DNA of 64,000 nt from Sipunculus nudus (taxonomy: Eukaryota; Annelida; Sipuncula; Golfingiida; Sipunculidae). Below are positions 46,895 to 57,380 of this stretch, one piece after another (the first letter of the stretch is position 1; each line of letters opens with the position of its first letter). Below the pieces are notes generated by a model. The model was not told the DNA's origin. It made no database searches and was given only the letters and a program-made list of their open reading frames with translations. The position numbers were made by a program, and so were the translations under genes. The DNA is taken from the NCBI GenBank assembly GCA_026874595.1, contig CM049306.1, forward strand, positions 46,874,019 to 46,938,018. Reading direction: 5' to 3'.

Positions 46895-47410
46895 ATGCAT
46901 TTCATTTCATGCCAAACGGTATAATTTTATACTGGTACAGTCCTTGTGGCGTCACAAATGCGGACACTTCTTTTGCTCGTTCTGTCAGCGGAACTTGCCA
47001 AAATCCTTTTAACATGTCAAACTTGATGACTTATCTCGAGCTACCGACTCTATCAATACAATCATCGATCCTCGGAATTGGGAACGTTTCGGTCTTGTTG
47101 ACAGGGTTCAGTTTTCGATAATCTGTGCACATACGGTAACTTCCATCAGGTTTGGGCAAATTTGGTTTGGGTGAATTTCAGTTACTGTTACTAGGTTCAA
47201 TAAAATCATTGTCCTGCAAATATTGAACCTCATCTAGTAGATACTTTTGCTTTTCTGGATTCAGTCTACAATGATGCTGCTTGACTGCGTTTGCCTCGCA
47301 AACATCGACGTCATGGCACAATATATTAGTTCGCGTTGGAATGTCACTCAACAAATGTTCATAATCCTGCAGCAGGTTCTTGAGGTCTTGTTGTTGTTAT
47401 GCGGTAAGGT
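46895..47410 (-). pseudogene. Reverse transcriptase domain, active-site region deleted
   Basis: Readable parts, in order, are DLKNLLQDYEHLLSDIPTRT, QKYLLDEVQYLQDNDFIEPS, PKPDGSYRMCTDYRKLNPV, FPIPRIDDCIDRVG, FDMLKGFWQVPLTERAKEVS and YQYKIIPFGMK. Directly after this the sequence jumps to AFQNFKATL, which belongs just ahead of RNase H. The segment normally carrying the YxDD active site and the connection domain, roughly 110 residues, is missing. At least three stops interrupt the rest. Confidence 0.85.
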
Positions 47411-47579
47411 GTGAAAGTTTGGCATCTGAGTTGTTAAGCACGTCTGAGTTTTTTAGTGGTACTGTTCCACATTGAATGTCTACATCCACACTCACATTCA
47501 GTATCTACGTTAACTGGATCAGGGTCACTTTTTACACAATTAACAGCAGTAACATTATGTACAACATCTGATGTGTTAT

Positions 47580-48898
47580 TTCTGTCATAATATGGTTACA
47601 ACATGTTGACATGGCACTGTTGTTGTTTCTTACGCCTGTCTGGTGTTAACAGTATGTAATTTAAATCACTGACTTTTTTGTCAACAATGTAAGGACCAAA
47701 ATACCTTGCTTGCAGAGGTCTGTCAGGATTAGGTAGTAAGGCAAGGACTTTTACACCAGGCTCAAACGTCTTTCTTACACTGTGCTTGTCAAACTTTGTT
47801 TTCATTTTACTTTTTTGCAAAATTAAGATTAGACTTTGGGAACTCACAAGCATTGTGTAGTTTAGCGCGATGGTCTGAGACATACTGCAATAAACTTAAA
47901 TAATCAGGATTTTCACACAAGAGTTTTTCTTTAAGCAGTTTTAATGGACCTCAAACTGAGTGTTCGAAAATTTGTTCAAAGGGACTGAACCCAAGGACTC
48001 TTGAAAGGATTCTCTGACGGCAAACATCTGTAGGTAGATTACTTGATCCGAGTCTTTCTGTGTGTCATAACAATAGGTCCTAATCATGTTTTCTAAAGTC
48101 TGGTGAAAATGTTCGAGGGCGCCAAGACTCTCAGGATGGTATGGAGAAGAGCTGTACCGTTTTATACAGAGCTCAAGCACAACTTGCTGGAATAAGCCAG
48201 ACATAAAATTAGACCCTTGGTCAGACTGGACGGATTTTTTGTAACCCAAAAATGGTAATAAACTTGGTCAGAGCCTTGATAATACTTATGGCATTAATTT
48301 TGCGCAATGGTATTGCCTCAGGGAACCCGGTAGATGCGTACATAATTATTAGCAAGTATTCATGTCCAGATTTTGTTTTTGGCAGTGGTCAATTACAATC
48401 AACAATAATCCTACTGCATGGTTCCTCCATAGCAGGAATAGGCCAAAGTGAGGCTTTAGGAGGATTCTGATTGACCTTGTCTACCATCTGGCATGTGTTG
48501 CATGATTTACAGTATTGTACAACATATGTCCTGAGGTTAGGCCAATAGAAGTGTGTACTAACTTTCTGATAAGTTTTAATTATACCTAAATGGCCAGACA
48601 AAGGAGCCTCTTGTGCCATGCTTAGAATCTCATTGCGATAGATTGTTGGCACTACTATTTGAAGTTTAATGGTCCACTCATCATCAGCGCTTACATCAGG
48701 TAGTCGCCATATACGCATAAGCACTCGGTTTTTAACAAATAAACAAACTGGATTTTGTGAGAGTTCATCTTTAGAAACTGCCCTGTGAAACAAACATGAA
48801 ATATCAGGGTCCTTATGCTGTTCTGTGACAAGTTCTGACGTTGAAAATGCTGCATCCTGTACGGGCGAGTCATTAGACGAGTCACTAGTGACTCCCAA
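47580..48898 (-). pseudogene. Integrase of the Gmr1-like element
   Basis: The first open part (48898-48389) holds an H2C2 zinc finger in GHLGIIKTYQKVSTHFYWP and CKSCNTC, then IIVDCN with the first acidic residue of the core. After a frame-damaged stretch, 48249-47941 continues with VQSDQGSNFMSG (second aspartate) and HPESLGALEHFHQT (glutamate). Part three (47883-47596) has a GPY/F-like tail: RPLQARYFGPYIVDKKV and CHVNML. All three acidic residues are visible but lie in more than one frame. It sits between protease and reverse transcriptase. Confidence 0.85.
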
Positions 48899-48953
48899 AT
48901 GTAATTATCTGGACCATTATCGACATGTGTGTTTTTTCTGGCCATTGATCTAG

Positions 48954-49745
48954 TTACAGCACATGAGGATACAAACCAAGAATTTCCTGATTTTCAGGAT
49001 CAGTGTTTTGATGAAGTGACAGCTTTTCTGTCACTCTTGGTATAGGCTGTACTTTGTCACCTGCAACATCATTGCAAAGTAGCAAATGAAATCCCTTAAA
49101 GGGTAAAGTAGTTCCCATGCCCACAGTAATATTCCCAGAAATCAAATCTGACTTTAAATGTACCCTGTGAAGTGGAACTGAAGTGTGCTTGTCTGAAAAC
49201 ACACCATTAAAAAGTGCATGTGCCCTAGTAACTGACCTATCAGAAAATGGCAAAGTGTTTGCTAACATGAGAGTTTGGCCTGAACCAGTGTCCCTCGAAA
49301 TTCTAATAGGAGTAGAATCTGAAAAATCACTTGAAAATGATACAAAACCATCCTGTATGAATGGCTCAAATGACTCCATTTCAGAGTCAGGGGAGAAATC
49401 TTTAACCTCAATTTCACCAAACAAAGAACTGACACTGTCAGTCATAAACTCTTTTTCAGAGTCACAAAAAGAATCTACATCCTTATTACAATCAAACTCC
49501 TCATGGGAGTCAACAGAGGAATTTTCCTCAGCAGAAACAAACTTGTCGTATGAGGACCGGGCCGCATTTGAAATACAATCGCAAGAGTCATAAAAGGACT
49601 TTGCATTATTTATTGGATACTCCTCGCTGGAGTCTTGAAAGGACCTAGCCTTAGTAAACTCCTCGCAGGAATCAAATGAGGTTTTTACCCCGCAATCTAC
49701 GGATTCTTCTTCGCAGTCAGTAGCATCACTCTTGATTAAAGTCAT
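48954..49745 (-). pseudogene. Protease region of the Gmr1-like element with long acidic leader
   Basis: A 263-codon open frame. Residues 1 to about 145 are rich in Ser, Asp and Glu, with recurring units such as SFDSCEEF, SFQDSSEEY and SFYDSCDC. Residues from about 148 form a retropepsin-like domain: RDTGSGQTLML with catalytic DTG at 152-154, then VPLHRVHLKSDLISG and LLLCNDVAGDKVQP. The order after gag and before integrase supports the call. It is open through its length, unlike its neighbours. Confidence 0.7.
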
Positions 49746-49835
49746 TAAAGGAGTTGTACCCCTTATTTACATGAACTAGAACTTGTACTAAAACAAAACC
49801 AGAGGGTTTGCTCTTCGGGTTATTTGCAATTTCCA

Positions 49836-49877
49836 GCAGTCATATATTAGATGATCTTCCTTTTTGCAGTTATTACA
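49836..49877 (-). other. CCHC zinc knuckle of gag
   Basis: The minus strand reads CNNCKKEDHLIYDC, a perfect C-x2-C-x4-H-x4-C nucleocapsid knuckle, about 90 bases upstream of the protease open frame. Confidence 0.8.
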
Positions 49878-49899
49878 GATTTTCTTTGAAAATGACAGG

Positions 49900-50770
49900 T
49901 CTTTGTTGGACTCAGACACAGTGGATGTTAACTGAGTTGTATAGCAATGGGCTTTGTTGAACTATCAGGACTACTAGTACTGGGTGACTGCGCCTTAAAC
50001 TTCTTTTGACCATACTGATTGACATTCTTGTTTGTAAATGACTGGTTTTATTTGCTAGTAAAGGACATTGTTTAATGTATAATGAATAATCATCAGCTAA
50101 TTGAGCAGCAATGTCAAGTGTTTCAGGACTTTTCTCTCATCAAGAAAAGTTTAACATCTGCGCTAATGCAGCGCTTAAATTCTTCAAGCAAAATCAACTA
50201 GCGCTAATTGTCATAATCTTTTATTACATTTTAGAACTACATCAGCGATCAAACAATTGCTCTTTCGTCCTAGCAAACTCTACATAGGTCTTTTCTTTGC
50301 GCTTTTCTAAATTTCTGAATTTCTGGCGGTAAGCCTCCGGAACTAGCTAATAACCTTTTATTATGAACCGTTAACCCGTTCATAGTCAGAAGCGGCTTCT
50401 CCTGAAAGCTATGTATAAATTTCTCTGGCCTTGCCAGTCAATACACTTTGTAACAATTTTCTTAAGGCCATTTTAAATTTTCAGCTAACTTCTCAAAGTG
50501 TAAGAAATATTTATCAACTTCTTTTTCTTGAAAAAGTGGCACAATTCTAATGTGTTTAATAACATCAAAACTGTGAGTTGTGGCAGAACGTAGACTTTGT
50601 TCTAGTTTAAGTCTTTCTAACGCCAGTCGTTTTAACTCAATTTCTTTATCTTTTTCTAGTCTTTCTCTTTCTCTTTCTTTTGCTGGTCTTTCTCTTTCTA
50701 ACCTTTCTTGCATTTCTATCTTTTTTAATTCTAACTGCATAGCAAGGCTGTCATGTTTTGATGTTTCCAC
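49900..50770 (-). pseudogene. Gag of the Gmr1-like element
   Basis: The first 102 codons (50770-50462) start with a charged, probably coiled-coil stretch rich in Arg, Glu and Lys, followed by IRIVPLFQEKEVDKYFLHFE and LAENLKWP, typical of the capsid start in this group. Beyond a stop, LLQSVLTGKAREIY and LLEEFKRCISADVK continue the capsid in shifting frames. Several stops make it non-functional. The knuckle at 49836-49877 closes the gene. Confidence 0.75.
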
Positions 50771-51038
50771 TGCACTCTCTTCAATTTAACCTTTGCTAAA
50801 CAGACCTTTCATGATTTCAGCAATGATATCAGGCTTTCTCAAACCTTATTTCACACCTAGCCCTAAGCGTTGCCCCAAACACAACAACTGATCTTTTGTC
50901 AACTGTTCAAGATCTTCAACAAATGTCTCAGGTTAAAATGTTAAAACATTAAAAAAAACACTTAGATAAATCTTGTTAACAATGTATTGTAAACAATGTC
51001 TCTAGGTCAAGGCTTAATAATTGTTCAAAACTATTAAG

Positions 51039-51115
51039 CCTCCCGGACGAGCCCCAAATTTTATATTATGGAACCTAATAACAACAGATCACGTAGTTGG
51101 GACGAGCATAAATTT
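51039..51115 (-). promoter_or_regulatory. Primer-binding-site-like blocks
   Basis: The minus strand has TTTGGGGCTCGTCCGGGA at 51058-51041, which looks complementary to the 3' end of a proline-type tRNA. A diverged relative, AAATTTATGCTCGTCCCAAC, abuts the long terminal repeat at 51096-51115. Only one can have served as primer site. The pair may reflect a small internal duplication. Confidence 0.5.
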
Positions 51116-51627
51116 TGTTACGGAGGTAAAAAAAATCAGATTCTGTAACACTAGGCAGCGTGAAATATCTAGGGGAATAAATAAAGAAGTCAGCAGTTTT
51201 TTTTGTTAACAAACAATTATAATTTATCCTTTAAACAATCCTAACATTACAATACACTAAATTAATACAATAACACAGTATAACAAATAAAATGTACAGT
51301 ACCAGAGTGTCCGGATCCAAGGCTTTGATTCTGGATACCACGGTTGTCACAGCTCAACAAGAGTAGTTTAGACCAATGATCCACGTAAATAGTAATAATC
51401 CAAAGACAAACTGGAGAAAGTCCGTATTAAATCTATATTAATCTTTATTAAGTCCGTTAAAACTACTAGAACAAAGAACGCTGTGTCTCCACGCTTAAGA
51501 CCCCACACGCGAGCCAGCCCAAATCGTATGTCTCCCATAGCAACGAACTATGCCTGCGCCATATGATTCTGAATGTCAACAGACACATGTAACACTCCTG
51601 TGCACAATAAAACAGATACCTGTAACA
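51116..51627 (-). repeat. 5' long terminal repeat of the Gmr1-like element
   Basis: On the minus strand the segment begins TGTTACAGGTATC and ends CCTCCGTAACA, so its termini are inverted (TGTTAC/GTAACA), as in long terminal repeats. It is 512 bases long, contains AATAAAG as a possible polyadenylation signal, and is followed by the primer-site-like blocks and gag. Beyond 51627 unit D sequence resumes at once. No matching copy was found near the RNase H end. Confidence 0.7.
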
Positions 51628-51835
51628 GTATGAACATACAAATGAACACTGATTATAAGTCATCGAACTTATGTTATAATCTATTTAACTAAAGCGCTGG
51701 TTTAGGTTGCTTTTTGTCGCTGTTATTCTCATTCTAACTGCAAATAGTTTAGATGGATTTGTTTGACCGGTTAATCCTTATGTTATACTAAAAGTTAACA
51801 TGATAAACGTAATATCTCCATATAGGTACGAAGAG

Positions 51836-53220
51836 AAAATCCGACTTGGGCCGTGTTGGGGTTGGATTGGGGTGGGGGCATCAGGGAAACGTGCCCCCTG
51901 GGATGGGGGACAAAGTATTTTGTCCACTTTACTTAGAAAAAAGGTAATTTTTAATGTTAACGATTTCAAATGTCATTTCGTCATCCAGATTTTTAATGTT
52001 TTCACATATTTTTTAATGATATCCTCTGTATGTATCTCCTGAATGTATGCGTGTAAATTTGGATGGTTTAAAAAAAATTATGATTCCCAGACACTTTTTA
52101 TTCAGAAATCAGTGCGGGCAGGCGATATTCACTATTTTACCTTTTTAGTATGTTTCGAAAAAAATGTCATATGATCGGAGAAAGCAAGAAAATAAAGGAT
52201 TTTTTTGCTAATCAGGTGAAAGCACTACATAATAAAGGAAATCTTTTCAAAATTGTATTATTTTCTCTTCCTGAAAGATGAAAATTAAATTTATTGGTAC
52301 GGGGGGTTAAAAATGACGCGAATGGTGCTTGAGAACCATACATTTTATTTTTTTGGCCTTGGGTCAATTATTTAAATTAAGAAAAATGATGAAAATTAAC
52401 AAACATTACTTAGACTGTGTATATATGGAATACATACTGTATATATTCAATAATTACAGTGACTGACACCGAAAATATCAGCGATCTCGAGATAAAATTT
52501 CATAGAAATAACAAACAAACAATTTTTTTATTGATGTCCCTGTTAAGTTAGAAAAACATGCTTATGATAATTACTTTTAAAATATTATCCATAAATATTT
52601 CGTTTTAAAGCCGTTTTCCCGTACACAAGCGGATTAACGGCTTGAATTATCTCACGTTATAGAGAATTTTCCAGCGAAACCTTCCCGGCACATGGGCTTA
52701 TTATGTCCATTTCACTTGTTTTATTCATGTTGTTAATGGTTCTGTGCGAGCATAGTCCATGTGTGTCTATTTTTGGATCATGTATTTACTTGTGTCTAAA
52801 TCAGCCATCGTACATTGACAACATAAAAGGGGGCTATAACTTTACTGAGATACATACCTGTGATTTTATTAAAACGTTCTGATGAAATTAAAAAGAAATT
52901 AAATGCCTGGCCAGACTTCACTAAGTATGGAACTTTTGCACCACCTCACACAATGAGTTGTTGGCATAACAGTACTGCTTACCCGTACTGCCATCTAGCT
53001 ACGAATTATATGACTAATTTTTGTGCCTTTGAAATTGATTTGAGGCAAATAGTATACCGAGTGACCCGCTCCACACTCCACACTTTATACCTTCGTTATA
53101 AAATCTGGTTAAGTAGAAGCCCAATATTCCTATTTAGGTTATCAGTACATCTTATCAATCACTTCATCATTCACAATCATCCACGAACAAGTGACCCATG
53201 GGTCATGACGCTCAGCTGAA
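51836..53220. other. Intergenic DNA with one MITE
   Basis: A MITE-like element lies at 52080-52355. Near 53188-53222 the segment TGACCCATGGGTCATGACGC followed by TCAGCTG is the inverted counterpart of 4363-4395. The open frame at 52860-53219 has no recognisable motif. No gene was recognised. Confidence 0.45.
52080..52355. mobile_element. MITE-like element, copy 2
   Basis: It matches the reverse complement of 15453-15737, including CACTACATAATAAAGGAAAT and TTTTCAAAATTGTATTATTT. The ends ATGATTCCCAGACAC and, on the minus strand, ATGGTTCTCAAGCAC are weaker inverted repeats than in copy 1, so this copy is older. Confidence 0.6.
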
Positions 53221-53368
53221 ATAGGAAGAGATTCGCAAAAGGAAATTTTATCATCTCAAAGGTAGTATATACCTATTCAACTGAAGCATCAAACAAATTA
53301 ACCAACAGGCCAAGATTGTGTCTGTATTTATATATCTCAAAAATAGACAAAAAAAAAATGCGTAAAAA

Positions 53369-55080
53369 ATACAGGTGGCTCCACCAGTCTGCAGAAACTA
53401 ATAAAAACACTTAATGGTCAATATCCATGCAAAGAATCATGCTGATCTCTGCATTAGTTGTTCAGATACTTCAGCTTTTGTATCAAATTTTCCAATATTC
53501 TGAGGGATACTTCGGAGTCTTATAGCTTAAAGGATACGGGTAACAGAGACCTTATTTCAGGTTTCCACAGACACTTTTCATGGGCCTCCTTGTATGACAA
53601 GAATGAAGATTCTAGGTCCAGTTGTTACGATTTGTGCCACGTTAACAGATGGCAGCATCCTTAAAGGTCTCAAAAATATAGGAAAAAATTTAAAAAATTG
53701 AATAAAAATAGGTGGCACCACCAGTTTCCAGAAATTGATGAAACACTCCATAATTAATATCCATGCAAAGAATCATGCTGATCTCTGCATTAGTTGTTTA
53801 GATTCTTCAGCTTTTGTATCAAATTGTCCATTATTCTGAGGAATACTTCGGAGTCCTATAGCTTTAAGGATATGGGAAACAGAGACCTAATTTCAGGTTT
53901 CCACGGACACTTTTCATGGGCCTCCTTGCATGACAAGAATGAAGATTCTAGGTCCAGTTGTTACGATTTGTACCCTGTTGACAGATAACCTATTCTTTAA
54001 AGGTCTCAAAAAAAAGAGAGAAAAAATCGTAAAAATTGAAAAAAATAGAGGTGGCACACCCAGTCTGCAGAAACTGATGGAACATCTCATGATCAATATG
54101 TATGCCAAAAATCATGACCATCAGTGGTGTAGTTATTGAGATACTGCAGTATTCGTATCAAATTTTTCATTATTTTGGGTTTTTTTGGAGCCATACAGCT
54201 TAAAGGATATGGGTAACAGAGACACCTAATTTCAGGTTTCCATGGAGGCATTTCATGGATTTCCCTGTTTGTCAAGAATGAAGATTCTAGGTCAAGTTGT
54301 TATGATTTGGGCCCTGTTAACAGATGTTCATATCTTTAAAGGACTCAAAAATAGAGAAAAAATTCTTAAAAAAAGCTGAACAAATGCAGGTTGTGCAACC
54401 TGTCTGCAGAAACTGATGACGCACTCCATGATCAATATCCATGCAAGCAATTATGGTGATCTCTGCATTAGTTGTTCAGATACTTTAGTTTTGTATCAAA
54501 TTTTCCATTATTCTGAGCTGTACTTTGGAGTGCCATAGCTCAAAGGATATGGGTAACAGAGACCTAATTTCATGTTTCCATGGAGATTTTTCATAGGTCT
54601 CTCACTGTGTCAAGAATGAAGATTCTAGGTCCAGTCTTTTCGATTTGTGCCCTGTTAACAGATGTTCACATTTTTAAAGGTCTCAAAATAGAAAAAAACT
54701 ATTCGTAAAAATTCGAGAAAAAAACAGGTGGCGCCACCAGTCTGCAGGAACTGATGGAACATCTCATGATCAATATGTGTGCCAAAATCATGACCATCAG
54801 GGATGTAGTTAGTGAGATATTGAAGTTATTGTATGAAATTTTTTACTATTCTGGGGGGTATTTTGGGGCCCCATAGCTCTAAGAATATGGGTAACAGCGA
54901 CCTAATTTCTGGTTTCCAAGGATTATTTTATGGACCTCTCAGAATCTCAAGTTACAAGATTCTAGGTCCAGTGATTACGATTTGTGCTTGGTTAATGGAC
55001 AGACAGACGGACAGACGGACAGCTCGACAGACAGACAGACGGACGACGGACAATGAGTGATCGCTATAGCTCAGATGACT
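53369..55080. repeat. Five tandem copies of a 339-base repeat
   Basis: GGTGGC(A/G)CCACCAGTCTGCAG-type starts lie near 53369, 53709, 54049, 54387 and 54725. Each is followed by CATGCAAAGAATCATG, TTCAGATACT, AGGATATGGGTAACAGAGAC, GAATGAAGATTCTAGGTCCA and GATTTGTGCCCTGTTAACAG-like segments. The same family makes up 6750-7740. The array ends in a terminal repeat. Confidence 0.8.
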
Positions 55081-55099
55081 TACAGTCAGCTGAGCTAAA
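54990..55099 (-). repeat. Terminal repeat like that of the 1731-7844 element
   Basis: The minus strand reads TTTTAGCTCAGCTGACTGTA, then CATCTGAGCTATAGCGATCA, then TTGTCCGTCGTCCGTCTGTC. It is closer to 1731-1835 than to the right end at 7844. No left partner was found upstream of 53369, so this may be a one-ended remnant. Confidence 0.65.
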
Positions 55100-57343
55100 A
55101 AAAGGTCAATAGCACAACATGGATACTACAATTTGAGAATACTCCCTTTGCAGTGCCTCAGAGTTCTCAAACTTTGGCGGCTTGATAGGTTGAACGATTT
55201 CGATTTTTCATAAAGAAATTAGCTCACCGACTTGAAGGAAAGAAAAATGAGATTCTATTCGTTCTTAATAAGTTATTCTTGAGGCACAGTGGTTTCTTTT
55301 GGAGAACTTCTTATATAGATCGAGCTTATTTTCCCAAAGCCAAAGCAGAAGTAAAGAGAGGAGAATGGGGTACCTTTGAAGATTATTATTTACTGTAAAC
55401 TCCCGCGTTTGCTTAGCAGCGCCATCTAGTAATCAAACTTTGAACGAATTAGATGTGCAAGATGTCTGTCTGTTCGATTAATCGTTAACTTAATCATTTT
55501 TCAACTAAACGTAGTGAAGCTTTATGTATACCTATTGGCGATCCACTCAAATGTATAATAATAAATAAACAAATGAATACGGGAAATCGGTAATACCTAT
55601 ACTCTCGTTTGTGGAGACAGTAAATGTCAAACCCCCTCCCCCCCTCCCCCATTTTCAATCAGGGGTCCGGAAAACCATGCTATGAGCCTCCCCCCCCCCC
55701 CCACCACACATATATTATTGATTAAATGGATGTATTTTTTCATAATAATCCGTACAAATACAAAGTTCCTCAACCATTCAATAACTTAAGTCTTTCTGAA
55801 ATGAATAAAAAGACCAAATGGTTGATATTATGATTCACCTTCAAGGACACATGGCCAGTTGTATATGGCCAGAAATTATTCGTAAAGCCGTAAAGATTCA
55901 CCAGTGGCATCCAAGCATCGCGATGCAAAGTCAAAACACGTGCAGGCCCAGCGGGTATAAGGCGATGTATCATTAGCCATGCATAAATAAGCTAATCGGC
56001 ATCTGATCGGCTAATGGCCAAACCAATAGTTACTGTGGTTGTCTTCTTATTTGTGGTGGTTTCAAATTCGCGATATTCGCGGTCGTCCTCTGACCGCGAA
56101 ATTGAAACCACGCAGTTTTGAATGCATATATACCAGACCATGATCATTAATTTCAGAAGCTGCCGATAGTTTTCGACAGTTGAGATTTATCTTCAGCTAC
56201 GTAGTGATGTCCATCGAGCCTGGTGCATATATATATATACGTTAAATGATTCAGGGAGAATAACAGGGCCCATTTAAAATAATATCGGTTGGCTTAGATG
56301 CAAAAACCGGGACCCCTTGCAGGTGCGTGCTAACGCCGGTGGATCCGCCCGGCAGGTATTCCTGTCCCCCGGTACATTACTGGAAAGTGTCAATGTCCGC
56401 TGGGCAGTAATATTTAAAAATTACGTGTATGTGTGCCAAGTTAGATGACATCCAGTGCCGCTTAAAATGAATATTGAGTAGAAGGTACTCTTTCACATTG
56501 TGTCGTATTTAGTCAGGTTAATGAATAAAATTTGTCTTAAAGTAGTGAACGTAGCCGCTAGGGTTGCGCCAACTTGTAACTGTATAAAGGACTAATTCTG
56601 TGAAATCATGACGCGCCAAACGATGTATGATTAGCCAGTGATGATGAATATATTTGAAAGGTCACAGTTCATTTTGGCACGAAAGTGCCGTAAAACAGTG
56701 GAATATTATGTTTTGCTTCAGATTTTAACTGTGAGAAACTGAATACGGTTTCTTCTTCCACCTATATGGAATTAATTAGCAACATTAACGAGGCACTCAA
56801 ATTATTCTGGGCACATCCCTGCCTTTGACACTGAAACAGGGGGGCTACCTACAGGCGTCCCTTGTTGGTTGAGCAGGTGATTACGACTCGACTTTTAATT
56901 AACAGGAGTAAGATACCCTTATCAAGAGAGTTTCCCTAAACAAACTTAATATACGGTTTTGTAGTTACAGGTTGGTTTCTCGACACACCTTAATAACATT
57001 TGAGTTTTTTTAATGAGCCTCGGCCCTGAACTAATTACAGCCAGCGGGCTCAATGCTTCCCGCAGGCGTCGGCTCAGCCGTCTGTAAATGTTCGAACATG
57101 CGATATCCGGACAGAGAAATAGTAGACCTAGATTATAGTGAAATCACCGATTAATGAAATTATTTTTGTTAGCTAGAGCGCGAAAAAGGAACCCCGTGAA
57201 ACTTTTAAAATATAAAAACCGCAAAAATTCATATATAAAGGCAACCACAGTATTTCATTATTTTACATTCCTGAAGCATGGCGGCAACGGCATGGCGATC
57301 TAAACAATAGAAGATCAATGACTTCTGTCAAACGTGAATTCTT

Positions 57344-57380
<37 letters not shown>

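Larger units (their letters stand above)
46081..51627 (-). mobile_element. Decayed Ty3/gypsy retrotransposon with Gmr1-like domain order
   Basis: Reading the minus strand, the order is long terminal repeat (51116-51627), gag (50770 to about 49900), CCHC knuckle, protease, integrase with H2C2 finger, D-D-E core and GPY/F-type tail, reverse transcriptase, and RNase H ending at 46473. Integrase ahead of reverse transcriptase is the order of the Gmr1 group, not of ordinary Ty3/gypsy elements. Many stops and frame changes, loss of the reverse transcriptase active-site region and no visible 3' long terminal repeat show it is dead. It lies within unit D; units B and C lack it at the matching place. 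The left limit is uncertain, between 46080 and 46400. Confidence 0.82.
37501..51835. repeat. Segmental duplication unit D, broken by two large insertions
   Basis: The unit starts with the GGAACTGGTC block and carries GT31 copy D. It ends in a block at 51628-51835 that matches 37283-37500 (for example AATGAACACTGATTATAAGT). Two inserts are absent from unit C: about 37706-41190, an inverted-ended element, and about 46080-51627, a Ty3/gypsy element. Without them the unit would be close to unit C in length. Confidence 0.75.

Noticed and set aside
48954-49745. An acidic host gene of 263 codons
   Set aside because: The DTG box, the following protease-like residues and the position between gag and integrase place it inside the retrotransposon.
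53369-55080. CRISPR array
   Set aside because: Units of 339 bases repeat head to tail without short repeats and unique spacers, in animal DNA.
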